Positions 8,451 through 17,800 are shown, numbered from the stretch's first letter. The stretch: 64,000 bases of DNA from JAICYJ01 sp035695105 (GCA_035695105.1 DASSEV010000043.1:62001-126000); one strand, 5' to 3'. Notes: generated by a model not told the origin, from the sequence alone. Numbers and translations: made by a program.

Positions 8451-9872
8451 GTGGGCGTCTACGTCGCACCCGCGGACCTCCGATCGCTGCGACCCCGCTC
8501 CGCGGGCCCCCGCGCCGGCGGCGACCTGACGTGGATCGCGGCCGCCGCGGTGTCGGCCGGCGCGCTGCTTGCCGCCATCGTGCTCGGCAGCGGCACCGAG
8601 TTCCTGGCGACGGCTGGAGTGATCCCGTTCGTCGTCCTCTTCGCCATCCGGCCGGCCTGGGGCGTGTACGCCATCATCGTCGCGCGGCCCAGCATGGATC
8701 TGTGGGCCGACCGGTCGCTGGCATCGGCCGGCAGCGTCTCCGTAAATCCGGCATCGGCGCTGGCGGTGGTCTTCATCGCGGTGGGCGGGGCCTACCTGCT
8801 CGAGAACCGCCACCTCGTCCGGCAGGCACCGAGCACCGTGCCCTACATCGGGCTGGTCTGCATGGCGGTGCTGAGCATCGCGGTCGCGCCGTCGAAGGGC
8901 GGCGCGACGACGGAGACGCTGCGGCTGACCTCCGTGGCGGTGCTCTACATGGCCGCATGGACGGTCGTGCGCGACCGCGAGGGGCTGAAGCGGATGGCGA
9001 TCGCCCTGTTGGCATCGCTGATCGTGCCGACGAGCCTCGCGCTCTGGCAGTTCGCACATGGTGGCTCGACGGTGATCAGCGAGGTGGGCCGCTCGTCCGG
9101 CACGTTCCTGCAGCCCGACCCGTTCGGCATCTTCATGGGCTTCATGGCGGCGTTCATGGTGCCGCTCGCGCTCTGCTCGCGGCTGCGCCTTCGCTGGGCC
9201 GTCCTGCTGGCGACGCCGTTCGCGCTCGGTGCCCTGATCTCCTCCTACACGCGCACCGGCTGGGTCGGGTTCGTGTTCGGCCTGTTCGTGCTGGCCGTCG
9301 TGCGGTATCGCTGGATGCTCATCCTCGGGCCGATCCTGCTGGTGCTGATGGCCGCCGCCGTTCCGAGCACGGTGCACCGGTTCAGCGACCTCACCGCCGG
9401 ACGCACCCACTACGGCCCCGGCAACTCGCTGCGCGCCCGCCTCGACCTCTGGCGGCAGAACCTGCCGCGCGTCGAGCACGACCCCGTGCTCGGCAACGGG
9501 TTCAAGGCAATCGTCGAGGACACGACGGCCACACGAGCGGTCGGGGTGAACGTGCAGCAGGGCGCCCACTCGCACAGCGACTTCGTGCGTGCGATCGTCG
9601 AGCTCGGCGTGCCAGGCTTCATCTTCTTCTGCTGGCTCCTGTTCGGGATGTGGGGCGCCTGCCGGCGGTCATACCGTCGCGCCCGCGACGCCGGTGACCA
9701 GGTGCTGGCGGCGCTCGCCCTCAGCTCGCTGGTGGCGGCGTCGGCGTACGTCCTGATGAGCTTCGACTCCAACCTGATGACGCAGGTGGCCGTCTCGGGC
9801 ACCTTCTGGACCGTGGCGGCCGTCGGCCATGCCGCGGGCCGCGTCGAGCTCGCCTGGCCAGACGATCGGTGA
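8451..9872 (+). CDS. Second O-antigen ligase/polymerase-like membrane protein
   Basis: 473 residues from a GTG. About 11-12 hydrophobic segments. The periplasmic loop shows the Wzy_C pattern: 'GNSLRARLDLWRQNLPRVEHDPVLGNGFKA' (arms of R..-W....-P..G.G), then 'GAHSHSDFVRAIVELGVPGFIFF', with the His/Asp pair that replaces the usual HN. It lacks the soluble C-terminal tail of the paralogue at 401-2353 and is only distantly similar to it. Role as for that gene: chain polymerisation or ligation on the outer face of the membrane. It is one base from the upstream phosphatase-like gene and overlaps the downstream glycosyltransferase by GTGA, so translation is probably coupled. Confidence 0.85.
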   Translation: MGVYVAPADLRSLRPRSAGPRAGGDLTWIAAAAVSAGALLAAIVLGSGTEFLATAGVIPFVVLFAIRPAWGVYAIIVARPSMDLWADRSLASAGSVSVNPASALAVVFIAVGGAYLLENRHLVRQAPSTVPYIGLVCMAVLSIAVAPSKGGATTETLRLTSVAVLYMAAWTVVRDREGLKRMAIALLASLIVPTSLALWQFAHGGSTVISEVGRSSGTFLQPDPFGIFMGFMAAFMVPLALCSRLRLRWAVLLATPFALGALISSYTRTGWVGFVFGLFVLAVVRYRWMLILGPILLVLMAAAVPSTVHRFSDLTAGRTHYGPGNSLRARLDLWRQNLPRVEHDPVLGNGFKAIVEDTTATRAVGVNVQQGAHSHSDFVRAIVELGVPGFIFFCWLLFGMWGACRRSYRRARDAGDQVLAALALSSLVAASAYVLMSFDSNLMTQVAVSGTFWTVAAVGHAAGRVELAWPDDR

Positions 9873-11131
9873 GCGCTGAGACGGCCGCGGTGCCGGCCCG
9901 AGTGCTGATGGTGAACAAGTTTCACTATCCGCGCGGCGGGGCGGAGCACTACATGTTCAGGCTGGCAGGCCTGCTCGAGCAGCGGGGCGCGGATGTCGAC
10001 TATTTCGCGATGCACGACGCGAGAAACCTGCCCTGCCCGACCGACCGCTATTTCGTGTCGGAGGTCAGCTTCGAGCAGCCGCCGGAGGGGCTGGCCGGCC
10101 GGGCCGGCATGGCCGGGCGGATGGTGTACTCGCTCGAGGCGCGCAGGAAGATGGCGCGGCTGCTTGCCGATCGGCCGGCCGGCCTCGCGCACGTCCACAA
10201 CATCTACCACCAGCTGTCGCCGTCGCTGCTCGCTCCGCTGCGCCGCCGCGGCGTGCCGGTGGTCATGACCGTGCATGACTTCAAGCTGGTCTGCCCCGTC
10301 TACAGCCTCCTGTCGCACGGCGAGATCTGCGAGCGCTGCGTGGGAAGCGGGTTCGGGCCGGCGGTGCGGCGCCGCTGCAACCGAAGCTCGCTCTCCGGCA
10401 GCCTGCTGGTCGCCGGCGAGACATGGGCGCACCGGCGCCTCGGCCTCTACCGCGACGGCGTCGACGTGTTCATCACGCCCTCGGCGTTCGCCCGCGACAG
10501 GCTCGTGCAGGGCGGCTACCCGTCGGACCGGATCGTGGTCGTCCCCAACTGCGTTGTCGCCGAGGACTACCGGCCGCTCCACCGGGCCGGCGACCACAGC
10601 CTCTACGTCGGCCGGCTCTCGCGCGAGAAGGGCGTCGAGGTGCTCGTGCGGGCGGCCGCCGAGACCGGCGCGCGGGTGAAGATGGTCGGCGACGGGCCGC
10701 TTCGCCCCGCGCTCGAGCGGATGATCGCCGAGTCGGGGGCGGACGTGGAGCTGCTCGGCTTCCGCAGCGGCGATCAGCTCTCGGCCGCCGTGCAGGCCGC
10801 CTCCGCGGTCGTGATGCCCTCGATCTGCCATGACAACTGCCCGCTGGCCGTGATCGAGGCGATGGCGTGGGGCAAGCCGGTGATCGGCAGCCGCGTGGGC
10901 GGCATCCCCGAGCTGGTGCGCGACGGCGAGGAGGGGCTGCTCGTGCCCCACGGCGACTCGCGAGCGCTCGGCGCCGCGATGCTCAGGCTGCAGGAGGATC
11001 CCGCGCTCGCCGAACGGATGGGCCGGGCGGGCCGCCTGCGGGTCGAGGCACACTACGACGCCGATCCGCACTACCGTGCGGTTGCGGCGGCCTACCGGCT
11101 CGCGGCGGACATCCGAAGGGCGGCTCCGTGA
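9869..11131 (+). CDS. Glycosyltransferase family 4 protein
   Basis: 420 residues, GTG start overlapping the upstream stop. The N-terminal Rossmann half opens with 'VLMVNKFHYPRGGAEHYMFRLAGLLEQRG', the Gly-rich acceptor-side loop of GT4. The C-terminal half has 'SLYVGRLSREKGVEVLVRAA' (nucleotide-sugar side), 'VKMVGDGPLRPALE', 'LLGFRSGDQL', and the closing 'CPLAVIEAMAWGKPVIGSRVGGIPELV', an E-x7-E-like site. A Cys-containing insertion ('CPVYSLLSHGEICERCVGSG') resembles the cysteine pair found in many bacterial GT4 enzymes. It should add one sugar, with retention, to the lipid-linked repeat unit in the cytoplasm. Donor and acceptor cannot be read from sequence. Confidence 0.92.
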   Translation: MSAETAAVPARVLMVNKFHYPRGGAEHYMFRLAGLLEQRGADVDYFAMHDARNLPCPTDRYFVSEVSFEQPPEGLAGRAGMAGRMVYSLEARRKMARLLADRPAGLAHVHNIYHQLSPSLLAPLRRRGVPVVMTVHDFKLVCPVYSLLSHGEICERCVGSGFGPAVRRRCNRSSLSGSLLVAGETWAHRRLGLYRDGVDVFITPSAFARDRLVQGGYPSDRIVVVPNCVVAEDYRPLHRAGDHSLYVGRLSREKGVEVLVRAAAETGARVKMVGDGPLRPALERMIAESGADVELLGFRSGDQLSAAVQAASAVVMPSICHDNCPLAVIEAMAWGKPVIGSRVGGIPELVRDGEEGLLVPHGDSRALGAAMLRLQEDPALAERMGRAGRLRVEAHYDADPHYRAVAAAYRLAADIRRAAP

Positions 11132-12246
11132 AGATCGCGATGGTCGGTCAGAAGACGAACGTGACCCGGTTCGGCGGGATCGAGCGCCACGTCGGGCTGC
11201 TCGCGGACAGGCTCGCCGAGCGCGGGCACCAGGTCACGCTGTACACCCGCGGCCGCTATGGCGAGCCGGTTCCTCCGGCGCACGGCGTCTCGCTGGTGCG
11301 CCGGCCGTGCGTGCCGAGCAAGCACCTGGAGGCGATCACCCATTCCACGCTCTGCTCGTTCGAGTCGGGGCTGCGTGGCTACGACGTGGTGCATTTCCAC
11401 GGGGTGGGACCGAGCCTTGCGATCCCGTTCGCGCGGCTTACGCGACACGCGGCCGTGGTGGCGACGGTCCACGACCAGGACTACAACAAGGACAAGTGGT
11501 CGCCGTTCGCGCGGCGCATGCTCCGCGCCGGCGAGGCCAGCGCCTGCCGGCACTCGGATCAGGTGATCACGGTGGCGAAGTACATTCGCCAGCATCTGCA
11601 GCTGGCCTACGGCTGCACCGCCGTGTACATCCCGAACGGGAACGACCCGCTGCGTGTCCAGCCGCCGGGCTCCGCGCTCGCCGAGCACGGGCTCGAGGCC
11701 GGCAGCTACCTGCTGTTCCTCGCCCGCCTCGTGCCCGAGAAGGGCTGCGACGTCCTCATCCGCGCGGTGCGCGAGAGCTCGACGCCGTACCGCCTCGCGA
11801 TCGTGGGCGGCGCCAGCTACTCCGACGAGCATGCGGCCGAGCTGCGGCGTCTGGCCGGAGACGACCCCCGTATCGCGTTCCTCGGATTCCAGTCGGGGCA
11901 GGCGCTGGACGAGCTGCGCACCAACGCCGGGGCCTACGTCATGCCCTCACGGCAGGAGGGGCTGCCGCTCGCCCTGCTCGAGATGCTCTGGTACGGCATG
12001 CCGGTGATCGCCAGCGACATTCCCGCCGTGCACGAGGTGGACGGGGCCGTGCCCGAGCACCGGCTGACGCGGGTGCCGCCGGGCGACGTCGACGCGCTGC
12101 GCCGTGCGATCGAGGGCCTGCCATGGCCGGGAGCGGTGGCGACGCACGGGGACCTCGACTGGCCGACATGGGCCGAGGTGGCCGAGCAGGTGGAGGGGGT
12201 CTACGAGCGCACGCTCGCGCGGCGTGGCCGCCGCAGCGCCGCGTAG
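11128..12246 (+). CDS. Glycosyltransferase family 4 protein
   Basis: 372 residues. I chose GTG 11128, which overlaps the preceding stop (GTGA) and begins exactly at the first strand ('KIAMVGQKTNVTRFGGIERHVGLLADRLAERGH'). The frame is open further upstream only because it shadows the previous gene. GT4 landmarks: 'VVHFHGVGPSLAIPF', 'ATVHDQDY', 'LLFLARLVPEKGCDVLIRAV', 'AFLGFQSGQALDEL' and 'MPSRQEGLPLALLEMLWYGMPVIASDIPA', with both glutamates of the E-x7-E motif. It is the last gene of the tightly overlapped run starting at 5394 and should add a further sugar to the repeat unit. Confidence 0.92.
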   Translation: MKIAMVGQKTNVTRFGGIERHVGLLADRLAERGHQVTLYTRGRYGEPVPPAHGVSLVRRPCVPSKHLEAITHSTLCSFESGLRGYDVVHFHGVGPSLAIPFARLTRHAAVVATVHDQDYNKDKWSPFARRMLRAGEASACRHSDQVITVAKYIRQHLQLAYGCTAVYIPNGNDPLRVQPPGSALAEHGLEAGSYLLFLARLVPEKGCDVLIRAVRESSTPYRLAIVGGASYSDEHAAELRRLAGDDPRIAFLGFQSGQALDELRTNAGAYVMPSRQEGLPLALLEMLWYGMPVIASDIPAVHEVDGAVPEHRLTRVPPGDVDALRRAIEGLPWPGAVATHGDLDWPTWAEVAEQVEGVYERTLARRGRRSAA

Positions 12247-12429
12247 GCATCCGTCCCGCTCGGCCTGCTTCCCGGGACGTCCGTAGCGTCTGGCGCCGCC
12301 CCGGGAACGCCCGTACACTCGTGGGGAGGGCGGCGGCACGGCCGCCCCCGAACCGAGACTCCGAACCGAGTGGGGGGCCGCTCCGCAGTGCCAACACGCA
12401 CCTCGAATCGACGTGGCCGCGCGCGCACC

Positions 12430-14832
12430 ATGCGCCTGCTGGCGGCCGTCATGCTGGTGGCCGTGGGCGCGCTGGCGTCGGCGCCCAGCGCGCTGACCGC
12501 AACCATCACGAGCACGTTCAACGGCACCGTCTCGACCTCGGGGACGAAGTACAGGACGCAGACGATCAGCGTCGTCGCACCGGGGACGATCTCGATCACG
12601 CTCGACTGGGACGACCCGTCGGCGAACCTGACGCTCTTCCTCACCGACCCCACCAACACGCAGGTCGCGTCGGTCACGAACACGACCAAGCCGAAGACGA
12701 TCTCCTTCTCCGCCACGGTCAGCGGCACCTACAAGATCGGCGTCAAGGCGGCCAGCGGCACCGGCAACTACACCGTCACCGCCACCTACCCCGGAGCCGA
12801 CACCACCGGCACCGGCCTGGTCACGTTCCAGAAGGCGATCGGGTACAGCGGCCCCGCCGGGCTCTACGCCTACGGCATGGATTGGGACTCCACCGACAAC
12901 ACCATCCTCGTCGGCGACTACTGGAACTACCGGGTGTGGCGCTACGACACGAACGGGAACCTGATCGGCCCCGTCTCGCAGCACGCGCTGGGCGGAATCG
13001 CGGGCGGCATCACGGCGCCCTACGACATCGAGGCTGATCCGACCGACCTGGACGCGAACGGCAAGGCCGCCCTCTGGGTGGCCGACCAGGGCAGCTCCCG
13101 GTTCGTCGAGTTCAGCCACTCGGGCAAGTGGCTGCAGACGATCGGCAAGACCAACGCCGGCCAGGCGACCGGCACGGACGCCCAGCACCCGGGTGCGAGC
13201 TATCCACAGGGATGCGGCGGCGGCGCCGAGCAGATCCCCACGCACATCCTGGTGGACACGGTGTTCTCCACGCACTACCTGTACGTGTCCGACCCGCGCT
13301 GCCGCAACGTCTACATCTTCGATCACCAGGGCGGCTTCCACGGCCAGCTCGACTGGACGGGGTCGGGCGTGGCCACGCCGATTCCGCGCGGCGTCGCGGA
13401 GGACGCCCAGGGCTACATCTACGTGGCCGAGTACAGCTCCCGCCGCATCTTCGTGTTCGACCCGGCCACGAAGAAGATCATCGGGTCGATCGGCCCGCAG
13501 AGCGACGAGAACGACGTCCGCGGCATCGACATCGACCCGACCAACCACCTGATCTATACGGTCGGTGCCTACTGGAACCGCGTGTACGAGTTCTCGTACG
13601 ACCCCGCCAAGGTCGACGCGGGCACCGGTGCATCGAGCATCGTCGGGAAGTTCGTGAACGAGTGGCGCAACATGGACGGCACCAACTACGCCAGCGGGCA
13701 CCAGCAGATGGACTCGATCCGGTTCCCCGCCGTTGACGGCCAGGGCAACGTGTACGTCGGCGAGACCTGGGGCTGCGACAGCTGGTGCACCGGCACGCCG
13801 TACGGCTACGGCGTCGAGAAGTACACGCCGGGGAACATCGCGGCGTTTCCGTCCTGCACGGTGACGAACGCCGGCACCGCACAGACGACCTGCGCCGGCG
13901 CCACCCGCGACGCGTGGGCCACCGGTCCGCAGCCGCCGCCGCGCGGCGGGTTCAACCAGCAGAACGGGATCGCGATCGACCCGAGCGACAACTCGCTGTT
14001 CGTGGTCGATACCTTCGAGCAGCGCGTGCAGAAGTTCGACACGACGTCGACGTGCACGTCGTCCGGCAGCTGCCCCGCCTGGCTGCTGCAGTGGGGCTCA
14101 CGGCAGCCGGCCAGCCCGGCCTCGGACGGGTTCGGCTATCCGCGGGCGCTGACCTTCGGCGACGGCAAGGTGTGGGTCGGCGACAACAACAACGCCGTGA
14201 TCACGTTCAACCCGGACGGCAGCTTCGTGCACCGCTACGGCTCCCAGGGCCCGTCCCCGGGCATGTTCAAGGGCGGCGTCCAGGGCATCCACGTCGAGAA
14301 CGGCAAGGTCTACGCGACCGACGTCGCCGGCTGCCGGCTCCAGGTTTTCGACGAGGCGAAGCTGCTCAGCGCGAGCAGCATCGCCACCGCGCCCGCGGGC
14401 ACGCTGCTCGAGAACCTCGGCACCTGCGGATCGGGCACCAATCAGATGCTCGCCCCGCGCGGGGTCGCGGTGTCGCCCGACGGCAACACCGCCTACGTCG
14501 CCGAGACCGGCAACAACCGGATCAGCGTCTGGAACCTCTCGACGAACACCGCCACGACCGTCAAGCCGGTCTGCGGCGGCAAGGGCCTCGCGCAGCCGTG
14601 GGGCATCACCTGGGATCCGTCGAAGACGTGGCTCTACATCGGCGACGTCAAGAACGTCAGGGTCGTCCGCTGGAACCCGGTTACAAACGACTGCCAGGTC
14701 GTGGTGACGCCCGCCGACGTCCCGTCCGGCGTCGGCTTCCTCGGCGCGAACTTCGTGGAGTTCGACTCGAACGGGCTGATGTACGTCAGCGACAACGCCC
14801 GGCACGTCGACGTGTTCCAGGTGACCGGCTAG
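12430..14832 (+). CDS. Secreted NHL/six-bladed beta-propeller protein with N-terminal PPC-like domain
   Basis: About 800 residues from ATG 12430; a GTG at 12370 would add an Arg-rich 20-residue extension. A signal peptide (~1-25, ending 'ALASAPSALTA') precedes a PPC-like beta-sandwich (~25-120, 'SISITLDWDDP..LTLFLTDPTN...SGTYKIGVKA'), often found on exported proteins. The remainder is repeated NHL-type blades, each with a Tyr-V-(A/G)-(D/E)-x-x-N-x-R-(I/V) strand, for example 'LWVADQGSSRFVEF', 'LFVVDTFEQRVQKF' and 'AYVAETGNNRISVW'. No catalytic residues are apparent. Such propellers bind glycans or proteins at the cell surface. A TACACT box at 12314 could drive it. It is convergent with the GT39 gene, 24 bp apart. 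Confidence 0.82.
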   Translation: MRLLAAVMLVAVGALASAPSALTATITSTFNGTVSTSGTKYRTQTISVVAPGTISITLDWDDPSANLTLFLTDPTNTQVASVTNTTKPKTISFSATVSGTYKIGVKAASGTGNYTVTATYPGADTTGTGLVTFQKAIGYSGPAGLYAYGMDWDSTDNTILVGDYWNYRVWRYDTNGNLIGPVSQHALGGIAGGITAPYDIEADPTDLDANGKAALWVADQGSSRFVEFSHSGKWLQTIGKTNAGQATGTDAQHPGASYPQGCGGGAEQIPTHILVDTVFSTHYLYVSDPRCRNVYIFDHQGGFHGQLDWTGSGVATPIPRGVAEDAQGYIYVAEYSSRRIFVFDPATKKIIGSIGPQSDENDVRGIDIDPTNHLIYTVGAYWNRVYEFSYDPAKVDAGTGASSIVGKFVNEWRNMDGTNYASGHQQMDSIRFPAVDGQGNVYVGETWGCDSWCTGTPYGYGVEKYTPGNIAAFPSCTVTNAGTAQTTCAGATRDAWATGPQPPPRGGFNQQNGIAIDPSDNSLFVVDTFEQRVQKFDTTSTCTSSGSCPAWLLQWGSRQPASPASDGFGYPRALTFGDGKVWVGDNNNAVITFNPDGSFVHRYGSQGPSPGMFKGGVQGIHVENGKVYATDVAGCRLQVFDEAKLLSASSIATAPAGTLLENLGTCGSGTNQMLAPRGVAVSPDGNTAYVAETGNNRISVWNLSTNTATTVKPVCGGKGLAQPWGITWDPSKTWLYIGDVKNVRVVRWNPVTNDCQVVVTPADVPSGVGFLGANFVEFDSNGLMYVSDNARHVDVFQVTG

Positions 14833-14856
14833 AACGCCAGCCGCCCGAACCTCTGC

Positions 14857-16239
14857 CTAGATCCAGCAGAAGCCGGGCGGCGGTCGCTGGGAGGTGTAGA
14901 GCACCGGCTTCTGGCTGGTGCAGCCGCCCTTGAAGATCAGGCGCTCGCGCCACTGCGCGGGCGAGAGCGGCCTGGCGGCGAGCAGCGGGTAGTAGATGCC
15001 GAACAGGATCAGCGCCGCGCAGGCGAACGCGGCGACGGCTGCCCGGCCGGCCGTGCGGTTCCACAGCCGGTCGGCGACGACCGCGACGGCCAGGCACATG
15101 AACGGCACCATCGGCAGCATGTAGAAGAGGTAGAGCTGCTCGCGGTGGATGGCGACGAGGAACCACGGCAGGTACAGGCACGCGATCACGGTCACGACCA
15201 CCGCCTCGGCCGACCAGGGGTCGCGCCGGCGGGCCCAGCACCAGACGGCGTAGCCGACGGCGGGGATCGACGCCCACCAGACGAGCGGGCTGCCCATCCC
15301 GAGCACCTCCCGGTAGGAGCCGCCGGGCGTCTGCCGGAAGAAGTACACCACCGGCCGCCGCAGCAGCGGCCACGACCACGGCGGTGACTCGTACGGCTGC
15401 GAGCCGTTCAGCCCGGACTGCCTGGTCAGCATCAGGTGCTGCCGGCGCACGAAGGCGCGCAGCCAGAAGTCGCCCTTCCACGGCTCGGTCAGCAGCGTGC
15501 CGTTCAGCACGTGGATGTAGGAGGCCATGTACACGGCCAGCGGTGCGACCAGCAGCGAGCCGAGGATCGGCCCCACCTGTGCGCGCAGGCCCTGCCGCCC
15601 ATCCGGCCTGGCCAGCTCCCAGAGCACGGTCAGGATCAGGATCGCGACCAGCACGCCGAGGCCCGACCACTTGCAGGCGATCGCCGCTCCGGCGCAGAGG
15701 CCGGCTGCGAGGCGCCACGGGCGTGCCAGGCGCCCGGACCGCAACTCGCCCGCTCGCAAGCGGTCGCGGTCGATCACCGCGCAGAGCACGGCGGCGAGCA
15801 CGAAGAAGGCGACGAAGATGTCGAGCATCGCCAGACGCGAATGCAGGAAGTGGAGGAAGTCGATCGTGAGCAGGCCCGACGCCATCGCCGCGCCGACCGT
15901 GGAGCCGATCAGCCGCCGGCCGAGCAGGTAGAGCATCGGAATCATCAGCGTGCCCGCGATCAGCGAGGCGATCCGCCAGCCGCTGCTGTGGAAGCCGAGC
16001 ACCTCGATCCCCGAGGCGATCAGCCACTTCGCCAGCGGCGGGTGCTCCGGCGCGATCTCATGCGCCTGGCCGCACAGCGACGCCGAGCGGTGGAGCAGCC
16101 AGCAGGCGTCGGGTGCGTAGATGCCCTCGTCGAAGTAGCTCGGCGGCCGCGTCAGGTGCCAGCCCCGGATCAGGCCCCCCGCCACGGTGAGGACGCTCAT
16201 CAGAGCAAGGTCGAGACGGGTCAGCCCGCTTCGTCTCAC
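14857..16239 (-). CDS. GT39-type polyprenyl-phosphate-mannose-dependent glycosyltransferase (PMT/ArnT-like)
   Basis: 460 residues, GTG start. A multi-span membrane protein with the diagnostic first extracytoplasmic loop: 'PPSYFDEGIYAPDACWLL' (the DE pair that serves as catalytic base in PMT/GT39) and 'EHPPLAKWLIASG'. These are followed by 'RIASLIAGTLMIPMLYLLGRR' and 'DFLHFLHSRLAMLDIFVAFF', both typical of PF02366/PF13231 enzymes. They transfer a sugar from a polyprenyl-phosphate donor to Ser/Thr of an exported protein, or to a lipid, on the outer membrane face. Only 3 bp separate it from the nucleotidyltransferase gene upstream, so it appears to be the last gene of the RiPP maturation operon. 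A role in glycosylating the RiPP is inference; it could equally serve secreted proteins or the EPS. Confidence 0.85.
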   Translation of the reverse strand: MRRSGLTRLDLALMSVLTVAGGLIRGWHLTRPPSYFDEGIYAPDACWLLHRSASLCGQAHEIAPEHPPLAKWLIASGIEVLGFHSSGWRIASLIAGTLMIPMLYLLGRRLIGSTVGAAMASGLLTIDFLHFLHSRLAMLDIFVAFFVLAAVLCAVIDRDRLRAGELRSGRLARPWRLAAGLCAGAAIACKWSGLGVLVAILILTVLWELARPDGRQGLRAQVGPILGSLLVAPLAVYMASYIHVLNGTLLTEPWKGDFWLRAFVRRQHLMLTRQSGLNGSQPYESPPWSWPLLRRPVVYFFRQTPGGSYREVLGMGSPLVWWASIPAVGYAVWCWARRRDPWSAEAVVVTVIACLYLPWFLVAIHREQLYLFYMLPMVPFMCLAVAVVADRLWNRTAGRAAVAAFACAALILFGIYYPLLAARPLSPAQWRERLIFKGGCTSQKPVLYTSQRPPPGFCWI

Positions 16240-16242
16240 AGC

Positions 16243-17400
16243 CTAGGCTGCCGCCCTCCGCTCGTCGCGGACGGCCTCGAAGTAGGCCATCCGGTCGGAG
16301 TCGTCGCCGCCGGATGCCGCGATCGCCCTGCGCCGCCCGACCATCCCACCCAGCCTGTCGCGGGTGTCGCCCGCGACCCGCCCGGCCAGCGCGCGCAGGC
16401 TCGCGGCGAGCCCGCCGCGGGTCGCGCGCGTGACGGAGCGGGCCAGGCTCGGCTGGTTCGGTGGGCGGCCGGCCGGCGACAGCCGCTCGCTGCTGCGGAT
16501 GATCCCCTGCCACACCCTGCTGCCGCCGAGCCGGTCGACCACCTCCGCCGGCACGGGCGCATCCAGCAGCTGCATGCTCCGGCGCAGGCTCACCGCCGCC
16601 ACCTCCCCGACCCCCCACTCCTCGGCACGCCGCACCACCTCGTCCCAGTCGAGCTCGCGGTCGGCGGCGGCACGGTCGATGTCCTTGAGCCACGCCAGCT
16701 TGGCGCCGCCGGCCAGCGCCGCATGCACCGCCAGCTGGAGCAGGGTGTCCGGCGCGTCCAGCGTCAGCACGTTCGGCCCGTCCAGCGACACCGTGCGGGC
16801 CCGCTCGAACAGCGCGTCCATGTCGATGTGGAAGCTCCGCCGCACCGATGACCGGTTGAGCAGGTGCCAGTGCACGTCGAGCGACGTCCCGAACCGGGCG
16901 GTCATGTGCAGCTGGCCCCGCATCTCACGGCGGATCACCCGCCAGTTGCGGTCGACCATGTCGCAGCCGCTCTCGAGCAGCACCGTGATCGCATCGCCGA
17001 ACGACCCGCGCGGAATGACGAGATCCAGGTCGCCGTAGGCCCGCAGGTCATTCCTGGGGTACACGACCTCTGCGAGCACCGGCCCCTTGACGATCATGAA
17101 CGGGACGCCGGCGGCGTCGAGGGCCGCACCCATGGCGGTCAGCTCCCCGATCACCTTCATGTGGTGCGTCAGGTTGAGATGGAAGACCGTGCCGAGCAGC
17201 GAGCGCAGCTCGGGGTCGAGCTCGTCCATCCCACGCGTGGAGAGGTAGAGCAGGTTGGTCACCCCGTGCTCGGCCGCCGTGTTGCCGACCTGTGTTGCCC
17301 CGGCACGGCGCACGAGATCGCAGATGCCGTCCGGCGGCTGCGTCCAGTCGTGCTCGGCGGTGCACCTGCGAAGCAGCTCGAAGACCTCGGACTGCGTCAT
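16243..17400 (-). CDS. PF14907-type nucleotidyltransferase of the RiPP cluster
   Basis: 385 residues from ATG 17400, overlapping the B2 stop by ATGA. The fold signature of the NTP_transf_5 family is clear: 'FMIVKGPVLAEVVYP' (Lys105) then 'RAYGDLDLVIP' with Asp124 and Asp126 as the metal-binding pair, and later 'SLDVHWHLLNRSS'. The C-terminal ~80 residues are Arg/Ala-rich helices. Members of this family recur in lasso clusters that also have an HPr-type kinase; in pseudomycoidin the counterpart (PsmN) extends the phosphorylated peptide with sugar units. Here it lies directly in the maturation operon (cyclase, kinase, B2, NTase), so a tailoring role on the phosphorylated peptide is the best guess. 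The real reaction and donor are unknown. Confidence 0.82.
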   Translation of the reverse strand: MTQSEVFELLRRCTAEHDWTQPPDGICDLVRRAGATQVGNTAAEHGVTNLLYLSTRGMDELDPELRSLLGTVFHLNLTHHMKVIGELTAMGAALDAAGVPFMIVKGPVLAEVVYPRNDLRAYGDLDLVIPRGSFGDAITVLLESGCDMVDRNWRVIRREMRGQLHMTARFGTSLDVHWHLLNRSSVRRSFHIDMDALFERARTVSLDGPNVLTLDAPDTLLQLAVHAALAGGAKLAWLKDIDRAAADRELDWDEVVRRAEEWGVGEVAAVSLRRSMQLLDAPVPAEVVDRLGGSRVWQGIIRSSERLSPAGRPPNQPSLARSVTRATRGGLAASLRALAGRVAGDTRDRLGGMVGRRRAIAASGGDDSDRMAYFEAVRDERRAAA

Positions 17401-17786
17401 GAGAACCGCGCCATCGCCTCGTGCCCGGCGCGGCCGGGCGGCGGCCCCACGTCCGTGCCGTCGATCTCGACCCAGGCGTGCGCGTCCTTCGTCATCGCCT
17501 CCTTCGGTAGGCCGATCACGAGCACCGCCGGGTCGCCCTGCTCCCGCAGCAGCCGGTACATCACCAGCGCGTTGAAGATGCACCGCGGCCGGTGCGATCC
17601 GACCCGCAGCGTGCGGTCGATCGCCCAGGCGAGCTGGCGCGGCGGGATGCGGTCGACGTTGCGCGGCGTGACGTCGCCGAAGTTCGCCGCCAGCCGGGGC
17701 AGGGGCTCCCGGGACAGGCGGCGCCGGACGCGCGCATAGGTGCGAAGGATCCGCAGCGCCAGCCGCGCGCGGCGAACCGGCGACAT
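17397..17786 (-). CDS. Lasso-type B2 protein (transglutaminase-like leader peptidase)
   Basis: 129 residues from ATG 17786, 14 bp after the kinase gene; in-frame GTGs further upstream would overlap that gene. It matches the short PF13471 B2 family: basic N-terminal helices, then 'CIFNALVMYRLLREQGDPAVLVIGLP' with the catalytic Cys69, and 'DAHAWVEIDGTDVG' with His103 and Asp109 of the Cys-His-Asp triad. B2 enzymes cut the leader from the precursor after the penultimate leader Thr, in complex with the RRE protein B1, before cyclisation. The stop overlaps the nucleotidyltransferase start. B1 is not adjacent but lies at 22665-22949 on the other arm of the divergent cluster. Confidence 0.9.
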   Translation of the reverse strand: MSPVRRARLALRILRTYARVRRRLSREPLPRLAANFGDVTPRNVDRIPPRQLAWAIDRTLRVGSHRPRCIFNALVMYRLLREQGDPAVLVIGLPKEAMTKDAHAWVEIDGTDVGPPPGRAGHEAMARFS

Positions 17787-17800
17787 CGGCCCGGACGACC

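Noticed and set aside
7947..9575. 542-codon minus-strand ORF
   Set aside because: Shadow spanning the phosphatase-like gene and the second O-antigen ligase.
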